Source: Chara braunii
Lineage: Eukaryota; Streptophyta; Charophyceae; Charales; Characeae
NCBI GenBank assembly: GCA_003427395.1
Contig: BFEA01000014.1
Location: forward strand, 2,512,060 to 2,538,892
Length of the DNA stretch: 26,833 nt
Direction: 5' to 3'
A model generated the notes under the pieces. That model did no database searches. It had not been told where the DNA came from and saw only the letters and a program-made list of their open reading frames with translations. The translations under genes and the position numbers were made by a program. This document shows positions 18,600 to 26,833 of this stretch, one piece after another; positions within the stretch are counted from its first letter, which is position 1, and every line of letters begins with the position of its first letter.

Positions 18600-19884
18600 T
18601 TACCCAGTCCCTGTCTTTGACTGGTCAACAGGGAGAGATCACTCCAGTTAACAACCTGATTGGGGGGGGAAACGAAGCAAGCACAACTAGCCAGAACAAC
18701 AACACAAGCGACCAGACCAAATCTCACAGGGAGCCTGTGTCCCTCACTGTAAACAGAGACTCAGAAAACTTTGTTCATGGGACTGAACACTCCCTGGCCT
18801 CCGACACTGCAATGAAGCCGCCAGCCAAAGTGATAGAAGCAAGGAACAGCAAAGGGGATAGCCTCAGAGGGCTAATTAAGGATACAGAGAAGGTGCTAAT
18901 TCAAACTGGTGCTCACAATGCTGCTTTTAATGACGAAAGTCACAATAAACAGACCACTCAATCCACAGTTCCCGATGGGGAAGGTAAAAAACAGGATTCA
19001 ACAGAGGAACTCACCATGGGTGAGGGCAACGATGATGATGAGTCGCATGTAATGGCGGACAACTCCCAGGAGTGGTACGATTCATCGGGCTCTGCGGATG
19101 ATTTGTGCAGTCCCAAAGACAAAAAAGGGAGAATTGAATTGAATAAGGAAGAAACAACAGAGAAGGGGCAAAAGTTGATATCCAAAGCGAATCGTAAGCA
19201 GGAGAACTTAAGCACTCACAATATCAAAAAATACTTTGTTCCACTGATTTTTTCGAAAAACGGTGGAGGGAATTACCTTCTTGACTTACAGCAAGGGATC
19301 CATCCTCAAACATCTTACCCCCTACTCGGTTAACAGCAATCCAACGAAAGCCCAGATGCTTGAGAAGATCAAAAACTATATTGGACAGAATGTGGCTGTG
19401 AGGGCTGTACCAAAATAGAGCTCGAGAAGGCTGACCAGATCCGGCTCCTCGGGAAGGAAATTGCACCTGTTCCTGGCCGCCTTTGATGCTAGACCGACAG
19501 AACATGAACTAGCAGTCTTACAGGAAGGGCATGCATATTGGTGCCCGATGGAATGGGCCAAGGATGAACGATCTCTGCACTCGAACATGATCTACACAGC
19601 AGACGCGGTGTCAGGTGACGTAATCATAGAATATAACCGGCTGCTAGCTGCAGACATTAACCTGTTCTCGGTACATTTCAACTCCTCTTTGTCCGTACGT
19701 TGGGGGGGGAAAGGGGACTCTTTGGAAGGGGGTGAAAGGAGACGGAAGTCGAGCTTGGGTCTCAGCTGCTCGATCAGTGGGGGAGTGAACAATGAAAAAC
19801 ACAGCAATATGGAGGAGAAGAATATTTCCTTCTTCCCCACCCCGGATCTCTCCCTCGTCCAATCAGAAGGGGCGATGCATAAGG

Positions 19885-19892
19885 ATGACTAA
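19885..19892 (+). promoter_or_regulatory. ATGACTAA overlap between ORF1 region and ORF2, element 3
   Basis: The TAA of the upstream frame (19890-19892) lies inside the first codons of ORF2, whose ATG is 19885-19887; the overlap is eight bases. The endonuclease motifs start six residues after this ATG, which supports it as the ORF2 start. Coupled translation is inferred by analogy with the TAATG junctions of element 1. Confidence 0.5.
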
Positions 19893-21240
19893 ATTGAGAG
19901 TTGCCTCTTGGAATGTGAGAGGCTTGGGGGACTCGAATGGGAAGGAAAAATGGGCTCGTTTAAAATCATTGTTGCATAAGCAGAGAATCCAGGTCGCTCT
20001 ACTTCAAGAGACTAAACTTAACGAAGAGAAAATCAACAGCAACCGATGGCAGTGGCTGGGACCGCAATTTTGGGCCCCGACCAATGGTACAAAAGGTGGT
20101 ACAACCATCTTGGTCGGTAAAGATCTTTGTTTTGAGCTGATAGACGAGTTAACTGACTCCATGGGAAGGTGGGTCTGGATTACAGCAAAAATAGGGGACA
20201 CAACTTGGTCCTTTATGTCAATTTACGCCCCGGTGGACCTGAGGGAAAAAATGCAATTTTTTGAAATTTTACCGCTGCTTGTTCCCAATGACGAAAACTT
20301 AGTCCTGGGAGGGGACTGGAACACAATTCAGGACCCGGCCATGGACTTCTCAGCAGCTGACCCGTTGAGGCAAGACTCAAGGTCGCTCAACATCTTCAAA
20401 GAGAGTATGGAGTTGGTGGACCCCTTCAGAATGCTATACCCAGACGCTAGAAAATTTACATGGGTAGCCCATAACACAAGGGCAAATGGTTCACGCACCA
20501 TGCTCAGACTAGACTACTTCTTCTTGAAAGGGAAACCAGCGGACTGGGTCATGGAAGTTAAAATGCCCTTTGACATACTTTTGGACCACAGACCTGTCAT
20601 TGCTTCTTTCACCCCAGACAACAAAATACAGAGGGGCATGGGCTACTATAGATTAAACACGAACATCCTCAATGATGAACCGCTGGTCAAATCCGTTCGA
20701 AAACTACTGGAAAAATGGGAAATGAGTAAACCCTACGTCAATAATGAAGGGGAATGGTTCGACGCGGACAACAAAGCTGTTGCAACATCCTTTAGTTTCG
20801 CATCAAGAATCAAAGCAAATAATCAGAGAATTGAGGAGGAGCAAATCATCTCAAGAATGGAATGGGCAGAAGGAAAAATGGGATCAGACCCGAGATGGGA
20901 TGACTACTGGTTCTCTTAGAGGAATGAACTAAGGGATAAACTTGAGAACATCTAGATAAAGAAAAAAAAGGTCTGGGCCGAGAGACCAAAAATTAAATGG
21001 ATTGGGGTAGGGGATAGACTAACCAAAGAAAATTTCAAAAGGTTCTCTACGAAGAAAGGTAACTCCCTGATAGTGGAGCTCAACCACCCCTTCAACCCAT
21101 TCGAAGTCACAACCAAAGATACCTCTAAAATAGTGGAGTATGCTAAAATTTACTTTGCTAACATTTTCCAGTCATCAAGACCGGAAGTGGTGGCTCAGTC
21201 TGAGATCCCACTCCAGAATGAACTATGGAAAACTTTTGAC

Positions 21241-21316
21241 ACCTAGGATATTATGCAAAACTTTCATGCAAGGGCGTATTTGATGACAACCTAGGATATT
21301 ATGCAAAACTTTCATG
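21241..21316 (+). repeat. 28-bp direct repeat at the RT deletion junction
   Basis: The 28 bases starting acctaggatattatgcaaaa at 21241-21268 recur identically at 21289-21316, with a 20-base spacer. The second copy reads in frame into the post-RT part of ORF2; the first interrupts the RT start with a TAG. This looks like the scar of a deletion joined with a local duplication, or a local assembly error. Confidence 0.9.
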
Positions 21317-22873
21317 GAACACGGTGATAGGAGATAAAAGTAACGGTGGGTTGGGGGTTCTGAACCCCGAATATCAAATTAAGGCCATGTTGGCAAGGTG
21401 GCCTATTAAAGTGCTGTTGGATATATCTGGACACCCGTGGCTTGATTTTGCGAAGCTAATCCTTTCTAGGGAGTGGGACTTAACCTGAGAGGAGGACGTG
21501 GGCGTTGCCCTGCTCACTAAGTCATTTGTTAAAAAAAAGATTAAGTCTAGCATTTGGTCTGATATCTTGGCTGCCTGGTTGAAGGTGATGCCCACTCAAC
21601 AAGGGAATCCAGTATCCGTAGAAGAGGTCCTACAACAACATATTTTTGAAAACCCACGAATCAGATACCCGGAGGGTAACCCCTGGTCCACGTCCGATGA
21701 GCAAGGCTCATTCGGGTTTACTTGGATTCAGAAGGGAGCGTCACGAGTAAAGAATATTATTTGGAACATGGACATCAGCGCCTGGAGATCCCCTGCTGAA
21801 CTTAAATCCAAATTAAGGCACCTAAGACAAGTCCCTAAGAAATTAACAATAATCATAGAAAGTATCCCTGTCGAGTGGAAACATATCCTAGAGCCTTCTA
21901 TGAGGGTCAGTGGATCGAGGGAGGCAGGGAGGACCCACCGAATACAGTTTGGAAGGTTAAGGCTGTTGAACATGAAAGGTATGCATTGGCTCTGAGGGGC
22001 CAGGTAATGACCCGGGGGGACGACCGACTAATAACCTCAGTGAACACGCCGGACAATACTCTGGACCGCATTCAGTTAGGGAGTGAGAGTAGACAAATTC
22101 TGGTAAGGGAGCGAGAGGAGAAAAATGGTAAGTTGTTGAGTGAGTGTCCGCTGGGGGTCACACCAATAAGGAAGTTAATCTCCCTCCCTACACAGTGGGG
22201 CTGGACTCAGCACAAGGCTCAAGGTAAAACTACCTTATTGGACTACAAGCCAAAAATAGGATACAGTATTCAGACTACAAGTCTTTCCACTCCGCTGATT
22301 GTTAAAAGTAAGTGGAATGCAGAGCGCTCGTACAACGGGGAGAAGAGGAGGGAAGTCTTGTCTGAGGATCTTACCAGAATGTGGACGTCCCTACATGTCA
22401 TCCCATCAGTTAAGATGGCAAGCCTTTCTTGGTTACAGTCACATAGAGCTGTCCTCACAGCAGAATAGCTGGCTGATAGAAATATGCCAGTAGAAAGGAA
22501 ATGCGCCAGGTGTAAGAAAAAACAAGAGAATTCAGCTCACATTTGGTGGGGATGTATTGAGTCACGCAGAATCTGGAATTGATGGAGCATGCACTGGGAG
22601 AAATTCTTGAGGTGCAGGATCAAGTGGGACGAGAGGTTTGTGTTGGATGACATTCTCCCACCTAAGACGTCATTCAAAAAGGGTTGGGGGTACGTAGCCT
22701 TGGCGGCAAGAGCTGCAATAATGGATGTCATTTGGAAGATGAGAAACGACAGGTTATTCAAGAAAAGGTTCCACTCTGATGTTGCTACTCTTCAAGAGAT
22801 TCTAGACCGTATTAGAATGATGATCTGGGCAGATTGGAACAGGAGAAAACATAGAAGGTCTAAGTATAAATAG

Positions 22874-23506
22874 TTTTTCAGTACTTGGGGTATTGAAGGG
22901 AGATTAGCCAGCAAGAAATCAGATGGGGGAATTTTCCTCACTCCATGGCTCCTGGGTTCTAGACCACCCTGAATTTCAATTCTGGTAGACCAGTCTTCAT
23001 TCCTTCAGACCCAGTACTGAGTAATAGTACAGGCCTTCTTTTGGAACTACAGCTTGGCTAGTGTCAGGATATTCGGAGCTCACTTTGCAGCCGCCGTGAT
23101 CAGAGGAATCGAGTAGCAGGCCTCCTTTTGGAACTACAGCTTGGCTAGCGTCAGGACATTCGGAGCTCACTTTGCAGCCTCAGTGATCACAGGAATCGAG
23201 TAGCAGTAGTATACAATTATTTGAATCTGTAGCGCAATGACCAATCCTTCAAGCTTACAAGGCATGCTATTGGATGAAAACACAGTGGGATAGTAATACA
23301 GGGGCTAGCTCATCAAGTCTATTTGGCGCCCCTAGCGGGTGAAGAGGCCTGAATTGCACACCCTCCAGGATAATCTGTTTGAGATAATCTGTTACTTATG
23401 GGACGCTGGATCCGGTTTCCAGCCTGTGCAGCTCCCCACAAATAGACTGGAGCCATCAAAAGTTGTCAAAAAAAAAATAAAAAAAAAAAAAAATAAAAAA
23501 AAAAAA
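22874..23506 (+). other. 3' UTR and A-rich tail of LINE element 3
   Basis: Non-coding sequence after the ORF2 stop, ending in an A-rich tail at 23468-23506 that is interrupted by T at 23478 and 23494. It contains an 87-bp tandem repeat. The tail and its position after ORF2 mark the 3' end of the element. Confidence 0.75.
23030..23206 (+). repeat. Two-copy 87-bp tandem repeat in the element 3 3' UTR
   Basis: The unit from 23030 (caggccttcttttggaacta) recurs at 23117 with about half a dozen substitutions, giving a period of 87 bp. A short extension matches up to the tagcag at 23201-23206. It is non-coding. Confidence 0.93.
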
Positions 23507-25200
23507 TGACAACAGCATCCAAGAACTGAGTGGACCAACCAACAAGAATGGTCCTACCCAGTAGGATCAGACTTGCCAGTTGGAATGTCCGGGGATTAGG
23601 TGACTTGAATGATGCACATAAAAGGCAAAGGGTGTTGGACTGGATGTACGCTCATAAAGTCCAAATCTTAGGCCTCCAAGAAACGAAGATCGGTCCACAT
23701 AAATTAACGGAAATTCTAAATTGGTGGGGGGGTCCCCAACTTTAGTCCCCAGCAGCGGGGACAAAAAGGGGGATAGCTATCCTCCTAGATAAAAATCTGG
23801 ATGTGGAGATCATTGATTCATGTACAGATATGACGGGTCGGTGGGTAGCCGTGGGCTTGGATGAAATTGGCAGTGGCGGAGGAAGACTGGGCGATGGTTT
23901 CAGTTTACACTCCAGTGGATTACCCAGCCAGGATTAATTTCTTCGCTGATCTACAAAAAATAATACCGATATTACCGGATACTCAGAATATAATTATGCT
24001 GGGGGATTGGAATTGCACCTTGAACCCCAATTTGGACTCCCCTAACGTCTACCCTTCAGAGATGACGCGTTGTTACTGTCTTCCTTCATGGAGTCCCAAT
24101 ATCTGGCGGACGTTTATAGAACCCTCAATCCCGATAGCTCAGGTTTTACTTGGCACAGTCCAAGACCCTCCAAAAATACACCTCGGTCTAAGAGGCGCTT
24201 AAATTTTATTCTAGCAAAGGGCGATCCATGAGACATATGCACGTGGGCAGACGTCTTGGTGGCAACGGTGTCAGATCACTACCCAGTGGGGCCGGTGGTG
24301 ATTGAGATCATAGCTAAAGAGGCAGTGGAAAGACACAGACCCTCTTTTCGATTAAATGTATCTATCCTTAGGGACCCCAGGATATCCCAAGGGATTGACT
24401 CTCAGATAAAAGCATGACAGTTAGCAAAGACTACTTTGAAAAAATCAGGAAGACTGGGTGGACGCAGGGATAGGTATCCTGCAGTCCACAGTTATAGAAT
24501 TTTCCCGTATGAAAGCTGCCTCGCACAACTGGAAAGAACAACAACTAGGGAAAAGCATCGAACAGGCAGAGGCTTATGTAGGCACATACCCTTTTATGGA
24601 ATATTACTGGTCATCAAAGAGACTCAAGGCCCTGCATGAACTGGAGGAGTTGGAAATACAAAAGCAGGCTGAACAACAAGAGTGGCTAAAGATTAGAGGT
24701 ATCTTGTGCGATGACAAAATGACAAAGGAGACTTTTAGATCTCTGATGTTGCGCAAAATGAAACCGGTGATGAGGAAGCTCAAACATCCTTTTGCACTAG
24801 ATACCAATCTGACCATTGAGACGAAGGACCTAATATGTGCTTATGCAATGACATATTTTAAAGACATTGTGTCCACACGCAGGCCCTATGATTCCTTTGA
24901 TACTAATCTTGCAGAGCACCACTCTTTCTGGGCTTGTACCTCCAGACAACTGATGTCGGCCTTGGGACTTTCCTTGGAGGGCCCCTTCACACTAGAAGAG
25001 GCCACCCAGGCAGCACGCCAAATGGCAAAGGGCAAATGCCTGGGCCCAGATGGTCTTCCAATTGATTTTTTTCTTGCTGCATGGAGCTCCTTTGGCCAGT
25101 TTTTCTGTGACATCTATAATGGAACGGTAGAAACAGACACCCTACCTAAGGGACAGTTGGAACAAGAGCAAGGCAAAGGGCCTAAAATGCTCTGGGGATA
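23507..25200 (+). mobile_element. LINE element 4, endonuclease to early RT only
   Basis: It begins directly after the tail of element 3, with an ORF2 ATG about 40 bp in and no ORF1. It stops inside the RT before motif A. The right boundary is approximate: recognisable LINE sequence fades after about 25150 and the composition changes by 25253. Confidence 0.75.
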
Positions 25201-25252
25201 CAGACGGACAAGTGGGATTTCAAGGTGTGAGAAAAAGAATAATCCACATTAA
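23548..25252 (+). pseudogene. LINE element 4 ORF2 fragment: endonuclease and RT N-terminus
   Basis: The ATG at 23548 precedes LASWNVRGLGD; a TGA in the same frame lies at 23527. Endonuclease motifs are LQETKIG, GIAILLD, SVYTPVD, MLGDWN, LNFILAKGD and SDHYPV (24271-24288). They are spread over two frames because of single-base shifts near 23860 and 24100, with TAG at 23743 and other stops. The frame open at 24458-25252 carries the linker and the early RT block KGKCLGPDGLPIDFFLAAW (coded near 25030-25085), then ends in unrelated residues. No motif A, B or C is present, so it cannot act as an RT. Confidence 0.8.
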
Positions 25253-26339
25253 ACCACCAGTCCGCCCGCCGCCGAAACCCCCAGTCCCTGTGAGTTAGGA
25301 ACGGGTTTTTCGGTTGGTCGTTGGCCGTTGCGGCCAGGTTACCAAAGTCCCAGCGAATTTTCGCGAGGGCCGGGGTTGAGACGTTGGACGAGCGCCGAAT
25401 GCACCAACGGCCGTGGCAAGTTGGCAACGGTCCGGGCGGTCCAGTGTTGGGGCGGCCGGCAGCGTCCGAACGGTTTTTAGTGCGTTTGGTGGGAACTGAA
25501 AACAGGTCGGAAAAAAAAATCGAATTTTTGGCGGTCGCGCCTCTTTTCACCTCGTGTGTATTGGTTGTATTGTGTTTCGAAGTTGTGCGTGTTTTTTTTC
25601 TTTTTTTTTGTCTTTTTTCGTTCTTTTATACGCGAGTGGAAACAACCGGTCTCGCAGTTGTCCGATCCGAAAGCGTAGGAGTTCGTTCCTCGTCCCCGGC
25701 TGCATCGGTTGTGGACGCAGTCCGCCATCGCCACGAATTCCTTGTTCGGTGCGTCCCCTCCGGCGTCTTACCCAACCCGCGAAGGCGTGACACATGCACC
25801 GCTGTCGGCGATGGCGAAGCCGCTCTTGCACGCGTAAGACCCCATATAGGTGTCGCGGGAGCCCTCTCTGCGTTCGTCCGTGGCTACGTTTGCGTGCTGC
25901 TGCGTGTTCGTGTCCACGTGTGTTGTACATGCACGATAGCTCCAGCCGCACCAATGGCGACGTGAGATAGGCCTGTGCGTTTGCTTGCGGCAGCGAGTTG
26001 TGTGTTCCTGCTTGAGCGAGTGCTGTTGTGTGATCGTCCGTCTCCTACGTCGCCGTTCGCACCTGTGCTGTCCGCACGCGCTCACGCATTGTGAGTTGTG
26101 TGCCTGCTTCCTGGCCGTTCACGTCAGCGAAGGTGTGTTTGTCTGACGCTGTGGTGTTGTGGTTGTGCGGCATGACTCTTCGTCATAGTTCGCGTGTGCT
26201 TGTTGTGTGCTGTCTGCGCTGAATAGTATTTCCATATGTTTGTTTTTTTAATTTTTTTTTTTTCTTTTTCTTTTGTGCGTCTCTTTACGCTTTCAACCGT
26301 CGAAATTCACAAAGAAGAAGTTATCTTTCCTCTTCCGCG

Positions 26340-26434
26340 CTTCTTCTTCTTCTTCTTCTTCTTCTTCTTCTTCTTCCCCTTCTTCTTCTTCTTCTTCTTC
26401 TTCTTCTTCTTCTTCTTCTTCTTCTTCTTCTTCT
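26340..26434. repeat. TTC (GAA) trinucleotide repeat, interrupted
   Basis: About 30 TTC units with one break (ttcccctt) near 26376. It reads as poly-Phe, poly-Ser or poly-Lys in various frames. Confidence 0.95.
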
Positions 26435-26554
26435 TTTTGGACTTCTTGTTGTTTCTTGTTCTTCTACTTCCTTTTCTTGTTGCTTCTTGATTGCCTTGTT
26501 GCTTGTTCTTCTTCATAATCATTTTCTTGCTTGTTTTTCTTTATGTTGTCCATG

Positions 26555-26609
26555 TTCTTCTTCTTCTTCTTCTTCTTCTTCTTCTTCTTCTTTTTCTTCT
26601 TCTTCTTCC
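26555..26609. repeat. Second TTC (GAA) trinucleotide repeat
   Basis: About 18 TTC units with a small T-rich interruption near 26591, about 120 bp after the first tract. Confidence 0.93.
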
Positions 26610-26833
26610 TGTCATCGACATCGCCGACCGCGTATGGTTAGGGTTGGAATTGAACGACTCTGCACGTCGTTGATACTTTTATGTTTTTTTCCCTTTTTTT
26701 TTGTTTTGAAATCAAAGATGGCGGAGGTCAGTTGCGAGGCCGCGCACGGGGCAGTTCGCAGTTTTTTTTTTTCCCTCCGAACATCTTTTTTCTCGGCGCA
26801 CGTTTTTTAGTTTTTTTTTTATGTCAGGCACTT

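Larger units (their letters stand above)
16875..19892 (+). pseudogene. LINE element 3 ORF1 region: RRM-like ORF1 with zinc knuckle
   Basis: The likely start is the ATG at 16875 (MSTNNQQTQFQWG). The frame changes near the G6 run at 17153-17158, continues from about 17161 through a TAG at 17443, and stays open to 18651. It includes the domain shared with element 2 (YKLSFKRWMSPKEI) and a knuckle coded at 18064-18104, CQHCRDYAGHQSEC (C-x2-C-x5-H-x3-C). At the C10 run 18590-18599 the coherent frame shifts by one extra C into a polar tail open to 19333. A further one-base shift near 19250 enters a frame ending at 19892, with a TAG near 19416. Whether the last segment (about 19420-19892) belongs to ORF1 or to a separate middle ORF is unclear. 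Confidence 0.65.
19885..22873 (+). pseudogene. LINE element 3 ORF2: endonuclease, RT core deleted, C-terminal knuckle
   Basis: The endonuclease is open to 20919 with motifs SWNVRGLGD, LQETKL, GGTTILV, SIYAPVD, LGGDWN, LRLDYF and LDHRPV (the catalytic His is kept; the usual Ser before Asp-His is Leu). TAG codons follow at 20917, 20953 and 21244. The frame then reaches IVEYAKIYFANIF, the start of the RT, and jumps at 21241-21316 straight to the post-RT segment GGLGVLNPE. By comparison with element 1, about 430 residues with all catalytic RT motifs are missing. Downstream come a TGA at 21486, a frame change near 21890, a TAG near 22466, a CARC...HIWWGC knuckle (22502-22555) and the final TAG at 22871-22873. 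Confidence 0.85.
16875..23506 (+). mobile_element. LINE element 3, RT-core-deleted copy with 3' tail
   Basis: ORF1 with zinc knuckle, ORF2 with complete endonuclease motifs, an RT region lacking its catalytic core, a C-terminal zf-RVT-like knuckle, a 3' UTR and an A-rich tail at 23468-23506. The start is set at the likely ORF1 ATG because the 5' UTR limit is not visible. Many stops and frame changes show the copy is inactive. The family is related to elements 2 and 4 and more distant from element 1. Confidence 0.85.
25253..26833. other. Non-coding right end: CpG-rich, then T-rich with TTC repeats
   Basis: No gene is supported. About 25255-25500 is GC- and CpG-rich; 25560-25630 and 26230-26833 are T-rich. 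Long open frames here come from TTC repeats (Ser, Phe or Lys strings) or lack domains. An ATG in good context at 26718 (aaagatggcggagg) opens only a short frame before TAG. The region could be the leader of something beyond the window, but nothing visible proves it. Confidence 0.5.

Noticed and set aside
23581-23745. Short ORF with SWNVRGLGD as an independent small gene
   Set aside because: It is the first part of a LINE endonuclease, and the remaining motifs follow in nearby frames up to SDHYPV at 24271.
26236-26673. ORFs with poly-Phe, poly-Ser or poly-Lys
   Set aside because: They are translations of TTC trinucleotide repeats with no non-repetitive coding sequence.

Overview
The window is nuclear DNA from a eukaryote and is made almost entirely of decaying non-LTR retrotransposons (LINEs). 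There are no host genes I can support, no operons and no CRISPR. The LINE architecture (ORF1 with an RRM-like region and zinc knuckle; ORF2 with APE-type endonuclease, reverse transcriptase and a C-terminal zf-RVT-like knuckle), a U6 snRNA-derived segment, long poly-C tracts and simple repeats suggest a green plant or streptophyte alga. A Chara-like genome is my guess, not a demonstrated assignment.

Layout. (1) 1-133 is an assembly artefact: a 95-bp exact copy of 2548-2642 joined to a 38-bp Nextera mate-pair junction adapter. (2) 134-10337, minus strand: LINE element 1, the best preserved. It reads as three ORFs in sense order: ORF-A (10337-8898, nucleic-acid-binding ORF1), ORF-B (8898-4676, a very long Gln/Pro-rich protein of unknown function) and ORF-C (4676 to before 134, endonuclease + reverse transcriptase + knuckle). 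Both ORF boundaries are the five-base overlap TAATG, the kind of stop/start signal used for coupled translation in some LINEs. ORF-C is one continuous frame broken only by two stop codons. ORF-B has several stops and two frame changes, both at poly-C runs. (3) 10338-12175: non-coding, with a diverged tandem duplication of about 280 bp and a GA microsatellite. (4) 12176-12250: a U6 snRNA-derived segment directly 5' of LINE element 2. (5) 12615 to about 15230, plus strand: element 2, an ORF1 with a 100-N gap beside a poly-C tract and a short second ORF; no endonuclease or RT remains. (6) 15240-16874: non-coding, with one long imperfect fold-back. (7) 16875-23506, plus strand: LINE element 3, with ORF1, an ORF2 whose RT core is deleted, a 3' UTR with an 87-bp tandem repeat, and an A-rich tail. 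(8) 23507 to about 25200, plus strand: element 4, an endonuclease plus RT start that breaks off inside the RT. (9) 25253-26833: non-coding, CpG-rich then T-rich with TTC repeats.

Within each element the expected division of labour is that ORF1 coats the RNA, while the ORF2 endonuclease nicks the target and the RT copies the RNA at the nick. None of the copies is intact. The part most likely to be new is the three-cistron design of element 1 with its Gln/Pro-rich middle ORF. Frame changes at poly-C runs, all equal to one extra C, are a second theme, but homopolymer miscalling is a serious alternative.
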